Source of the DNA: Maritimibacter sp.
GTDB taxonomy: Bacteria > Pseudomonadota > Alphaproteobacteria > Rhodobacterales > Rhodobacteraceae
Length of the DNA stretch: 64,000 nt
Direction of reading: 5' to 3'
NCBI GenBank assembly: GCA_017792445.1
Contig: CP051232.1
Span: forward strand, 4,438,001 to 4,502,000
A program made the translations under genes and the position numbers. Shown here in pieces: positions 17,978-26,334 of this stretch; within the stretch, counting starts at the first letter, position 1, and each line of letters starts with the position of its first letter. Below the pieces are notes generated by a model, which searched no databases, had not been told where the DNA came from, and saw only the letters and a list, made by a program, of their open reading frames with translations.

Positions 17978-18769
17978 ATGAGCGCCCGGCCCGACATACG
18001 ACTGACCGGGGTGTCCAAAAGCTTCGGCGCGGCCCAGCGCAGTGTCGAGGCGGTCGCCTCGGTCGATCTGACGCTCGCGGGCGGGCAGATGACCGCCCTT
18101 GTCGGCCCGTCGGGCTGTGGCAAGTCCACCTTGCTGCGGCTGATCGCGGGGCTGGACACGCCGTCCACCGGCACGATCACCATCGGCGACGAGACCCCCG
18201 ACACGCTGCGCCAGCGTGCCGGGCTGGCAGTTGCGTTTCAGGACCCGGCCCTGCTGCCGTGGCGCACCGTGGAAAGCAACGTCGCGCTTGGCCGGGCGCT
18301 GGCCCGGCGGCCACGCGATCCGGATCTGGTGCGCGACCTGATTGCCCGCGTCGGGCTGTCGGGCTTCGAACAGCGCCGCCCGGCCGAACTGTCTGGCGGG
18401 ATGCGCCAAAGGGCTGCCATCGCCCGTGCACTGGCCGGAGAGCCGGACCTGCTGTTGCTGGACGAACCCTTCGCCGCCGTGGACGCGCTGACCCGCGACC
18501 GGCTGAATGCCGAACTGCCGCCCCTGTGGGAAGCACGCGGCGCGACCTCGGTGCTTGTCACCCACTCGGTCGCCGAGGCGGTGCGCCTGTCGGACCGCAT
18601 CCTTGTTCTGACCCCGCGCCCGGCCAGTGTCGCCGCCGACATCCCGGTGCCGCTGCCGCATCCGCGCGACGCCGCCGTGCTGGCCTCTGACGCCTATCGC
18701 GACCTGTGCGCCAAGGTGACCGACGCGCTGCGCGACCACCAGTTCCCCGAAAACCTCGCCGCTCAATGA
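17978..18769 (+). CDS. ABC transporter ATP-binding protein, SsuB/TauB type
   Basis: 263 aa ATPase. Walker A is GPSGCGKST (about residue 46-54), the signature is LSGGMRQR, and Walker B is LLLLDEPF. Sequence style matches the nitrate/sulfonate/taurine importer class. Its last codons overlap the permease start as ATGA. It energises import of the ligand captured by the preceding binding protein. Confidence 0.92.
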   Translation: MSARPDIRLTGVSKSFGAAQRSVEAVASVDLTLAGGQMTALVGPSGCGKSTLLRLIAGLDTPSTGTITIGDETPDTLRQRAGLAVAFQDPALLPWRTVESNVALGRALARRPRDPDLVRDLIARVGLSGFEQRRPAELSGGMRQRAAIARALAGEPDLLLLDEPFAAVDALTRDRLNAELPPLWEARGATSVLVTHSVAEAVRLSDRILVLTPRPASVAADIPVPLPHPRDAAVLASDAYRDLCAKVTDALRDHQFPENLAAQ

Positions 18770-20361
18770 CCATGGGCGACGCAACCGCGCCCGAGGGCCC
18801 GGCCGCGCAGGCGCGGGCGAAGCTGCTGCCGAAAGGCGTCGGGCTGCTGCTGGCGCTTGCCGCGTGGGAGGCCGTCGCCCGCATCACCGCAGGCGGGTTC
18901 GTCATCGCGGCGCCCAGCGAAATCGCCTTCTATATCGGCGCCAACACGGGCCTGCTGCTGCGCGCGCTGGGAACGACGCTGTGGTCCGCTGCTCAGGGCT
19001 TCGTCTGGGGCAATCTTGCCGGGGTGCTGCTGGCGCTGGTGGCCGTGCTGGCCCCGCGCAGCGAAAGGCTGCTGTCGACCCTCGCCCTGCTGATCTTCTG
19101 CCTGCCGCTGGTCGCCACCGGGCCGATCCTGCGGGTACTGTACGGTCCCGGAACCGGCCCGCAGGTCACGCTGGCGGCGCTGGCCGTCTACTACACCACC
19201 TTCCTGCCGGTCCTCGTAGGCCTGCGCGCCGCCCCGCGCGGCTGGTTCGACCTTGTGCGCAGCTACGGCCGCAGCCGGTGGACCGAGATGTTTCAGGTCA
19301 GACTGCCCGCGGCCCTGCCCTATGTCGTCGCGGGCTTGCAGATCGCCGCCCCCGCCGCCTTCCTTGGCGCAATGGTGGGCGAGTTCACCGGCGCAGAGCG
19401 CGGGCTGGGCGTGCTGACGGTCCGGGCGCTGCGGGCGCTGGACCTGCCCGCGACGTGGAGCATCGCCGCCATCGCCGCGGGCGTGTCCATGCTGGCCTTC
19501 GCGGGGGTCGGCGCGCTTGGGCGGCGGCTGGACCTTGCCCCGCCCGAGGTGCTTCTGGCGCCCCCCACCGACACCCGGCGGCGCGCGTGGAGCGGGATTG
19601 CCGAGGCGCTGCTGGCCGCCGCCGTGACGCTGACCGTCTGGAAAGGCAGCATGGAGCTGTTCGCCCTGCCCCGCTTCTTCGCGAAACGGCCCGAGGATGT
19701 CTGGGCCTATCTCGTGACCTCTCCGGGGGCCGAGGCGCAACGCGCGCGCCTGTTCGGCGCGTTGGGCGAGACGCTGGCGCTGGCCGGTCCCGGCTATCTT
19801 GCCGGGCTGGTTCTGGGCGCGGGGCTTGCGATGGGGCTGACGCTGCGCCCACGGCTTGCCGGGGCCGTGATCCCCGTGTCGATCGCGCTGCGCTCGATCC
19901 CCATCGTCGCCACCGCGCCGCTGATCGTCTGGGCGCTGGGACGCGGCGCGACCGGCACCATCGCCGTCGTCGCCACCATGATCTTCTTCCCCACCCTGAT
20001 CGCCTGTCAGCACGGGCTGGCCCGCACACCGCGCGCCGTGCTCGACCTGTTCGACGTCTACGCCACCGGATCGCTGCGCCGGCTGGCAAGCGCGCAACTG
20101 CCCGCCATGCTGCCCGCCTTCTTCGCCTCGGCGCGGATGGCCATTCCCGCCGCGATCCTAGCCGTCACCACAGCCGAGTGGCTGGCCACCGGGCGCGGCA
20201 TCGGGGCGCTGATGGCGACCGTCGCCTCGACCTCGGACTATGGCATGCTGTGGAGCGCCATCGCCCTGATCGGCCTTGCCGCCGTGCTGGCCCATGCGCT
20301 GGTGGTCGCGCTGGAACGGATCGTGCTGTCGCGCACCAGCGCCGAGCAACTCGCCCGATGA
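18766..20361 (+). CDS. Double-length ABC permease, two fused permease domains
   Basis: 531 aa, about twice the 250-280 aa of the other permeases of this class in the window. Two binding-protein-dependent permease domains are joined: the first at about residues 60-260 (EAA-like loop near RSYGRSRWTEMFQVRLPAALP) and the second at about 310-525 (LIVWALGRGATG and DVYATGSLRRLASAQLPAMLP). The usual homodimer is thus a single chain, which permits an asymmetric channel. Start chosen at the ATGA overlap; a second Met follows two codons later. It overlaps the glycosyltransferase gene by 4 nt. Confidence 0.88.
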   Translation: MTMGDATAPEGPAAQARAKLLPKGVGLLLALAAWEAVARITAGGFVIAAPSEIAFYIGANTGLLLRALGTTLWSAAQGFVWGNLAGVLLALVAVLAPRSERLLSTLALLIFCLPLVATGPILRVLYGPGTGPQVTLAALAVYYTTFLPVLVGLRAAPRGWFDLVRSYGRSRWTEMFQVRLPAALPYVVAGLQIAAPAAFLGAMVGEFTGAERGLGVLTVRALRALDLPATWSIAAIAAGVSMLAFAGVGALGRRLDLAPPEVLLAPPTDTRRRAWSGIAEALLAAAVTLTVWKGSMELFALPRFFAKRPEDVWAYLVTSPGAEAQRARLFGALGETLALAGPGYLAGLVLGAGLAMGLTLRPRLAGAVIPVSIALRSIPIVATAPLIVWALGRGATGTIAVVATMIFFPTLIACQHGLARTPRAVLDLFDVYATGSLRRLASAQLPAMLPAFFASARMAIPAAILAVTTAEWLATGRGIGALMATVASTSDYGMLWSAIALIGLAAVLAHALVVALERIVLSRTSAEQLAR

Positions 20362-21395
20362 AAGCCTGCGCCTTCGCGATCCCCGGCGACCATCGCCAGA
20401 AAACCGGCGGGTATATCTACGAACGCCGCTTGTTGGAGGAATTGCAGGCCGCGGGCCGCACGGTGGACCATATCGCCCTGCCCGCCGCATCCGCCGCCGC
20501 GGGGCAATCGGCCGACCTGCGTGCTTCGGTGACGGACAGGCTGCGCGACCTGCCCGCCGACGTGCCGCTGATCCTCGACGGGCTGGTGTTCGGCGCGATG
20601 CGAACCGGCGACCTTGCCCGCCTGCGCTGCCCCGTGATCGCGATGCTGCATCACCCGATGGGGCTGGAGGACGGGCTGCCGCCCGACACCGCGCGGCATC
20701 TGCTGGCGCAGGAGACCGCAAACCTCGCCCTCGCCACGCGGATCGTCGTCACCAGCCCGCATACCCGCGACACCTATATCGGGCTGGGCGCCGATCCCCA
20801 ACGCATCACCGTGGCGCCTCCCGGCTATGACGGGCCGCGCGACCTTCAGCGCGTCGACGCCGGGCCGCGTATCCTGTCGGTCGGGCTGCTCGCCCAGCGC
20901 AAGGGGCACGACGTGTTGATCAGCGCGCTGGCGCAGGTCTCCGATCTCGACTGGACCGCCCGCATCGTCGGCAAGACCCATGACCCGGCCATCGCGGACG
21001 CGCTTGCGGCGCTGATCGGCGAACTGGGCCTGACCGGGCGGGTGGTGCTGACCGGCGAACTGTCGGACGCGGCCTTGGCCGACGCCTATCGCAGCGCCCT
21101 CGTCTTCGCGCTCGCCACCCGATACGAGGGTTATGGCATGGCGCTGGCAGAAGCGCTGACCTACGGCCTGCCCATCGTCACCTGCGCGACCGGCGCGGTG
21201 CCGGGAACCGTGGGCGACGCCGCGTTGATGGCCCCCGCAGACGACCCCGACGCCTTCGCCGCCCACCTGCGCCACGTGCTGAGCTCTAAGGACGTGCAAG
21301 ACGACCTCTCGGCCCGGTCCCGCGCCCTTGGCCGCGCCCTGCCGCGCTGGCAGGACACCGCGGCGGTGATGGGCGCCGTTCTGGACGGGCTTTGA
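20358..21395 (+). CDS. Glycosyltransferase family 4 protein
   Basis: 345 aa. The C-terminal half carries the GT4 donor site: RILSVGLLAQRKGHDVLISAL and the E-x7-E element in YEGYGMALAEALTYGLP. The N-terminal half contains an acceptor-side Gly-rich loop (KTGGYIYERRLLEEL). It is soluble and likely peripheral to the membrane, moving a sugar from a nucleotide-sugar donor. It starts in the stop of the double permease gene and ends the plus-strand block at a strong hairpin. Its lipid-enzyme neighbours suggest a glycolipid product. Confidence 0.87.
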   Translation: MKACAFAIPGDHRQKTGGYIYERRLLEELQAAGRTVDHIALPAASAAAGQSADLRASVTDRLRDLPADVPLILDGLVFGAMRTGDLARLRCPVIAMLHHPMGLEDGLPPDTARHLLAQETANLALATRIVVTSPHTRDTYIGLGADPQRITVAPPGYDGPRDLQRVDAGPRILSVGLLAQRKGHDVLISALAQVSDLDWTARIVGKTHDPAIADALAALIGELGLTGRVVLTGELSDAALADAYRSALVFALATRYEGYGMALAEALTYGLPIVTCATGAVPGTVGDAALMAPADDPDAFAAHLRHVLSSKDVQDDLSARSRALGRALPRWQDTAAVMGAVLDGL

Positions 21396-21399
21396 CGCC

Positions 21400-21420
21400 G
21401 GGGCGGACACGGTCCGCCCC
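21400..21420. terminator. Bidirectional terminator
   Basis: Perfect 9-bp GC-rich stem (21400-21408 with 21412-21420) with a 3-nt loop between convergent genes. A TTTTT run follows about 10 nt later on the plus strand. Confidence 0.7.
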
Positions 21421-21434
21421 AAGCCAGACCGTTT

Positions 21435-22937
21435 TTACTTGAACGAGATCTGCGACAACTGAAGCTCGCTGTTCGTTCGGATCGTCGGCGTGAAGTCCAG
21501 ACGCGGGCTGACGCGGCTGAAGCCCACCATGTCGAACAGAAGCACGTCATAGGCCTTGTCATAGACATACCCCATCACGTCGCTCCACAGCCCCTCGCGC
21601 TCGGCGCCCGTCGCAGCCGTGGCGGCGGCGATCATGTCGTCGAGTTCGGGCACCTTGATGATCGATTGCAGACCCTCGCTGGCGTATTTGAAGAACATCG
21701 AGAACACCGGATCCCCGTTCGCGTTGTCATGCATCGCGGCGACGATGAAGGGCCCGACTTCCTCGGGATAGGGCGCGGTGTAGTACTGGTTCCACTCGCC
21801 GACCTCCATCATGTTGAGATCCACGTTCAGGCCCACGTCTTCCCACATCGCGGTCAAAGCCTCGAGCGTCTCGACTACGTTGCCCCAGTTGTTGTTGCGG
21901 CCGATGAAGGTGATCTCGGCGCCGACGTCGACACCATCGGCCTTCGCCTCTTCGATCAGCGCGCGGGCCTTGTCCGGGTCGTAGGGATAGGGTTCCAGAT
22001 CCTTGTTGTAGCCCAGCGTGGACGGCGGGACGATCGACGTCGCCAGCAGCGTGCCGTCGGCGAGGATCGTGCCGATGAAGGCCTCTCGGTCCACCGCGTA
22101 GTTCATTGCCTGCCGCACCCGGATATCATCCAGCGGCGCGCGTTCGGCGGACAGGCGGATGTAGACGGTTTCCGAATTCGGGTACGAGAAATCCATCTCC
22201 GGGTTCACCGCGTCCTGCAGCGCGATGTTCGGCGCGATGTCGGCCTCGCCCTGTTCGACCATCGCGGCGCGCACCGCCGAGTCGGGGCGGAAGACATAAG
22301 TCGCGCCGGTAACCGCCGGTGTGTCGCCCCAGTAGTTCTCGTTCAGCGTCAGCTTGATGTTCTGACCCCGGTTATACTCGGAGAAGATATAGGGACCGGT
22401 GCCCACAGGCATGTCGACATGCGTGGTCAGGTCGGTCTCGGACGGCATCACGGTCAGGGTCGACATCAGCAGCGGCAGGATCGGTTGTGCCGGGTCCACG
22501 GTGATGTCGATGGTCGTGTCGTCGACGACGGTCGTGGTGAACTCCATCCCGCCATAGAACTTGGCGCCGGTCTGGCAGACGATGTCCTTGGACTTGTTGC
22601 GCTCGATCGAAAAGGCCACGTCGGCGGCGTCGAACGGCGTGCCGTCGGTAAAGCTGACGCCCTCGCGCAGCTTGAACCGCCAGGTGCCGTCGCCCATGTC
22701 CTCCCAGCTTTCGGCAAGGCGCGGTTCGAGCCCGACACCGGGGACAAGCTCGGTCAGGGTTTCCGACACGTTGCCCAGCAACACGCGGCCGATGTTCGAC
22801 TGCGCCGCGTTGCACGGGTCGACGTTTTCAAGCTCTTCGGACAGTACGATGGTGACTTCGCTGTCCTGCGCCTGCGCGGCGACCGCCGCCGTCGACGCCA
22901 GCAAGGCGGCTGCGATTAACTGATATCTTTGGGTCAC
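21435..22937 (-). CDS. ABC transporter substrate-binding protein, family 5 (peptide/opine type)
   Basis: 500 aa from the GTG at 22937, chosen for its GGGAGG site 7 nt upstream. A Sec signal (QRYQLIAAALLASTAAVAAQAQ) follows. The body has family-5 (DppA/OppA) features: WRFKLREGVSFTDGTPFDAADVAFSIER and AMNYAVDREAFI. These proteins bind peptides, opines, glycosides or similar solutes. No permease or ATPase gene of the Dpp type lies nearby, so it is an orphan here. It is divergent from an enolase-superfamily dehydratase, suggesting a sugar-acid-type ligand. Two cysteines near the N-terminus (DPCNAAQ and DIVCQTG) may form a disulfide. Confidence 0.9.
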   Translation of the reverse strand: MTQRYQLIAAALLASTAAVAAQAQDSEVTIVLSEELENVDPCNAAQSNIGRVLLGNVSETLTELVPGVGLEPRLAESWEDMGDGTWRFKLREGVSFTDGTPFDAADVAFSIERNKSKDIVCQTGAKFYGGMEFTTTVVDDTTIDITVDPAQPILPLLMSTLTVMPSETDLTTHVDMPVGTGPYIFSEYNRGQNIKLTLNENYWGDTPAVTGATYVFRPDSAVRAAMVEQGEADIAPNIALQDAVNPEMDFSYPNSETVYIRLSAERAPLDDIRVRQAMNYAVDREAFIGTILADGTLLATSIVPPSTLGYNKDLEPYPYDPDKARALIEEAKADGVDVGAEITFIGRNNNWGNVVETLEALTAMWEDVGLNVDLNMMEVGEWNQYYTAPYPEEVGPFIVAAMHDNANGDPVFSMFFKYASEGLQSIIKVPELDDMIAAATAATGAEREGLWSDVMGYVYDKAYDVLLFDMVGFSRVSPRLDFTPTIRTNSELQLSQISFK

Positions 22938-23304
22938 TTGGATCCTCCCTTTACCCAGGTCTTCCGGATGCTCCGCCGCCTGCCCCTGGCGCATGGCCGG
23001 ACAGGCGGCGGGTTCTGCCGGCCATGGAAACCGGGGACAGGGTCGCGCCCGTCGCGGCCCCGGCACTCACCCGCCGACCGCTCCGCACATGCGACCCGCT
23101 CCTCCAGCGAACCGCCCCCTTCCCGATTGGCCCGGCCGGCCCGAAGGCACGACCGCAGACAGAATCTACAATCTGGTTTACACCATCTTAATCTTGTTTA
23201 TTTCTGTCAACCTGAATTGCGCAATGCAGAAATCTGTCACAAACTCCGCCCATCGATCCGCGGGCGGAGGGGGCTGGCGGACGCAGGGGAGGAAAAGGCA
23301 AGCG
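22938..23304. promoter_or_regulatory. 367-nt divergent control region
   Basis: No gene is seen. The half nearer the dehydratase gene is AT-rich. It holds the perfect palindrome ATTGCGCAAT (23216-23225) nested inside TTTCTG (23201-23206) and CAGAAA (23227-23232), a candidate operator. Promoters for both the orphan binding protein and the dehydratase gene should lie here. Confidence 0.45.
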
Positions 23305-24522
23305 ATGAAAGTGACGGCGATCGAGACGATCTGGAACCCTGCGTGGTCCAACTTCCTGTGGGTGCGCGTCGAGACCGACGAAGGCATCACCGGGCTTGGC
23401 GAGACCTTCCGCCACGCCCAGCCCATCGCGTCCTACCTGCACAGCCAGATCGCGGGCTACCTGCTGGGACGCGACCCGCGCGCGACGAATGCCCATGCCG
23501 ACGCGCTGCTGAACCACGGCGGCAACCGGTTTTCCGGCTACCCGACCCGGTCGGTCGAGATCCGCGCCAACTCGGCGGTCGACATCGCGTTGTGGGACAT
23601 CCGGGCGCGTGCCCTGAACGTGTCGGTCTGCGAGCTGATGGGTGGCCCGGTGCGCGACAGCATCCCGATCTACAACACCTGCGCCGGTCCCGGCTATAAC
23701 TGGGCCGCAGGTCAGGCCCGCGCCCGGATGGCGGGCGACGGTCAGGCGGCGGCGGGGAACGTCACCGACGATCTGGACTGGCAGGAACGCGACCCGGCCG
23801 GGCTGGCGGAATCGCTGCTGGACGAAGGCATCACCGCAATGAAGATCTGGCCTTTCGACAAGGCCGCAGAGGCCACGCGCGGGCATCGGATCAGCGGCGC
23901 GGATCTGCGCGACGGGCTGCAAAAGCTCGACGCCATCCGCACGGCGGTCGACGACCGGATGGACGTCATGCTGGAATATCACGGCCTGTGGCGCCCTGCC
24001 CCCGCGCGGCGCATCCTTCAGGAAACAGACCGCTTCAAGCCGTTCTGGCACGAGGACATCGTGTCGATGACCGAGATCCCGGCGCTCGCCGAGTTGCGCG
24101 CGCAGTCCACCACGCCCTTCGCAGGCAGCGAGAACCACGGAACCGCCGTCTGGGTCCGCGATGCACTGGCGGCCAAGGCGCTCGACTACGTCCACTACGA
24201 CATCGGCTGGATCGGCGGCCTGTCCGAGGCGCTGCGGGTGGCCTACCTGACCTCGGCCCACGACGTGATGATCGCCCCCCACGACTGCACCGGACCGGTC
24301 GTCTGGATCGCGAACCTGCACTTGTCCTTGGCGATGCCGAATGCGCTGATCCTTGAAAGCGTCCGCGCCTTCTACAAGGGGATCTACCCCGAACTGGTCA
24401 CCCACCTGCCGCAGATCGCGAATGGCACGGCCACGGCGATGGACGGCCCCGGACTTGGCACCGAGCTTTCCGACTTCGTGCTGAGCCATCCCGACACGCA
24501 AATCCAGCGCAGCGCCCTGTGA
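23305..24522 (+). CDS. Mandelate racemase/muconate lactonizing enzyme family protein (sugar-acid dehydratase-like)
   Basis: 405 aa, starting at the ATG after GGGGAGGAAAAGG; the frame extends further upstream without a binding site. It is an enolase-superfamily TIM barrel: an N-terminal capping domain, Lys in ITAMKIWPFD, probable metal ligands in VMLEYHG, WHEDIV and GSENHG, and a late acid/base His in IAPHDCTGP. The pattern resembles the sugar-acid dehydratase and racemase branches rather than muconate enzymes. It is followed by a D-2-hydroxyacid dehydrogenase and a GntR regulator, so it probably dehydrates a sugar acid to a 2-keto-3-deoxy acid. The substrate is not determined. Confidence 0.88.
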   Translation: MKVTAIETIWNPAWSNFLWVRVETDEGITGLGETFRHAQPIASYLHSQIAGYLLGRDPRATNAHADALLNHGGNRFSGYPTRSVEIRANSAVDIALWDIRARALNVSVCELMGGPVRDSIPIYNTCAGPGYNWAAGQARARMAGDGQAAAGNVTDDLDWQERDPAGLAESLLDEGITAMKIWPFDKAAEATRGHRISGADLRDGLQKLDAIRTAVDDRMDVMLEYHGLWRPAPARRILQETDRFKPFWHEDIVSMTEIPALAELRAQSTTPFAGSENHGTAVWVRDALAAKALDYVHYDIGWIGGLSEALRVAYLTSAHDVMIAPHDCTGPVVWIANLHLSLAMPNALILESVRAFYKGIYPELVTHLPQIANGTATAMDGPGLGTELSDFVLSHPDTQIQRSAL

Positions 24523-24550
24523 CCGCCACACCCCACCGAGGAGCAACCCG

Positions 24551-25528
24551 ATGAAGATCCATTTCGAGTGCAGCCCGAAGACCCGCCCCTCCATGCAGTT
24601 CGACGCCAAGGCCGTGGATGCGATGCTGGCGAAGACGCCGGGGCTGGCCGATGGGCTGGAATTCACCTTCAACAGCGACCCGGCGCAGTCGGACGCCTAC
24701 CTTGCCGACGCTGACGTGCTGGTCGTGTCGAACCCGGTCGACCTGTCCGGCCTGGACCACCGCGCGCCCAAGCTGCGGTGGGCGCAGGTCATGAGCGCCG
24801 GGGTCGAGAAGGTGATCGCCCATATCCCCGACACCGTCCAGTTCACCAACGCCCGTGGCGCCCACACCGCCCGTGCGGGCGAGTTCGGCATCACCACGCT
24901 TCTGATGCTGAACAACCGCATCCCGGCCTTCGCCACCCAGCAGCGCGAGCGGGTCTGGAAGCAGTCGCCGCAGGCCATCGTGGCGGGCAAGACCGTGACG
25001 ATCCTTGGCCTTGGCGCCCTGGGGTCGGCCTCGGCCAAATGGGCGAAGCTGTTCGGCATGCGCGTGGTCGGCGTCACCCGCTCTGGCAGGCCGCATGAAC
25101 ATGCGGACGAGGTTCACGGGATGGACGGCATGGCCGCCGCTTTCGAGAAAAGCGACTTCGTGCTGATCACGCTGCCGCTGACGCCCGAAACCAAAGGGCT
25201 GGTCAGCCGCGAGATGCTGGACCACCTGCCCGCCCATGCCGGGGTGATCAACATCGGCCGGGCCGAGGTGATGGACTACGACGCTTTGGCCGACAAGCTG
25301 CGGGACGGCTCGTTGTCGGGCGCGGTGCTGGACGTGTTCCCCGAGGAACCGCTGCCCGAAAGCTCGCCTCTGTGGTCGGTGCCGAACCTGTTCCTGACAC
25401 CGCATTCGGGTCTCGACGACCCGGAAAGCTTCGCGATCAACTGCCTCAAGATCTTCGCGGAGAACCTCGAAGCCTTCAAGGCCGGCGCCCCGCTGAAGAC
25501 GCCGGTGGACAAGGCCGCGGGGTATTGA
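24551..25528 (+). CDS. D-2-hydroxyacid dehydrogenase
   Basis: 325 aa NAD(P)-dependent reductase. The Rossmann motif is ILGLGALGSASAKWAK (about residue 153). The catalytic Arg, Glu and His are in NIGRAEV, DVFPEEPLPESSPLW and LTPHSG. The domains are ordered as in GhrA-type glyoxylate/hydroxypyruvate reductases. It lies 28 nt after the dehydratase gene with its own GAGGAG site, so the two are likely one operon acting on the same sugar-acid route, by reducing or oxidising a keto/hydroxy acid. Cofactor preference is not resolved. Confidence 0.92.
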   Translation: MKIHFECSPKTRPSMQFDAKAVDAMLAKTPGLADGLEFTFNSDPAQSDAYLADADVLVVSNPVDLSGLDHRAPKLRWAQVMSAGVEKVIAHIPDTVQFTNARGAHTARAGEFGITTLLMLNNRIPAFATQQRERVWKQSPQAIVAGKTVTILGLGALGSASAKWAKLFGMRVVGVTRSGRPHEHADEVHGMDGMAAAFEKSDFVLITLPLTPETKGLVSREMLDHLPAHAGVINIGRAEVMDYDALADKLRDGSLSGAVLDVFPEEPLPESSPLWSVPNLFLTPHSGLDDPESFAINCLKIFAENLEAFKAGAPLKTPVDKAAGY

Positions 25529-25619
25529 GCGTACCCTACGCACCGGTTGCGCGTGGTGACCGGTGCGACACGCGACTTGGCGACGCGGTTGTTGTCCCAA
25601 GCGGCAACTTCCTGCATAT

Positions 25620-25636
25620 CTGTAAGCCAAGTACAG
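25620..25636. promoter_or_regulatory. GntR-type operator candidate
   Basis: CTGTA at 25620-25624 and TACAG at 25632-25636 form a perfect 5-bp inverted repeat with a 7-nt spacer, ending 11 nt before the GntR start. A position overlapping the ribosome binding site suits autorepression. It differs from the TGGYATRCCA sites further on. Confidence 0.55.
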
Positions 25637-25647
25637 GGAATTGCCTT

Positions 25648-26334
25648 ATGACCGCGCCGACCACTTCGCTGAGCCAGGACATCTATCAACGGGTTTCCAA
25701 AGCGATTTCCGACGGCGAATGGCTGCCCGGTGAACGCCTGCCCAGCGAGGAAGCGCTGTCCAAGCGCTATGGCGTCTCGCGCCCGGTGCTGCGTCAGGCG
25801 CTGGCGCAGTTGCGTGCCGAAAGCAGGCTGATGTCGCGCAAGGGCGCCGGGCACTACGTCTGCGAGGTGAACGACGGACATGCCTATGATTTCGGGGCGT
25901 TACGGAATGTTCCCGATGTTCGCCACTTTCTGAATTTCCGCGCGATCGTCGAATCCGAGATCGCCGCCGACGTGGCCGAACAGGCCAACCCGCAGGTGTT
26001 GAAGGATCTGCGCGAAAAGATGGCCGCGCTGGAAGCCTCGATGGCACGGGGCGGCCCGTCGATCACCGAGGACATCGCCTTTCACCTTGCGCTGGCGCGG
26101 GGCTGCCGGAACCGGTTCCTGCGCAGCGCGCTGGAAAGCCTGACCGACCAGATGGACGTCGCGACACGGATGAACCGCGACCTTGCCCCCAGCCCGCTTC
26201 CCGAACGGTTCCGCCAGATCGCGTCCGAACACCGTGCCGTGGTCGACGCGATCGAGGCGGGCGACCCGCAGGCGGCCCGGCAGGCGATGCATGCTCACCT
26301 CACCGCCGGCATCCAGCGGCTGTTCGGCAGCTAG
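25648..26334 (+). CDS. GntR family transcriptional regulator, FadR/FCD subfamily
   Basis: 228 aa from the ATG at 25648. The N-terminal winged helix is typical (GEWLPGERLPSEEALSKRYGVSRPVLRQALAQL), and the C-terminal all-helical FCD domain has likely metal or effector residues in EDIAFHLALARG, SEHRAVVDAI and MHAHLTAG. The recognition helix (SRPVLRQALAQL) differs from the two other GntR proteins of the window. It follows the dehydratase and dehydrogenase genes by 119 nt and probably controls them and itself. Its stop overlaps the convergent IMPase stop. Confidence 0.92.
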   Translation: MTAPTTSLSQDIYQRVSKAISDGEWLPGERLPSEEALSKRYGVSRPVLRQALAQLRAESRLMSRKGAGHYVCEVNDGHAYDFGALRNVPDVRHFLNFRAIVESEIAADVAEQANPQVLKDLREKMAALEASMARGGPSITEDIAFHLALARGCRNRFLRSALESLTDQMDVATRMNRDLAPSPLPERFRQIASEHRAVVDAIEAGDPQAARQAMHAHLTAGIQRLFGS

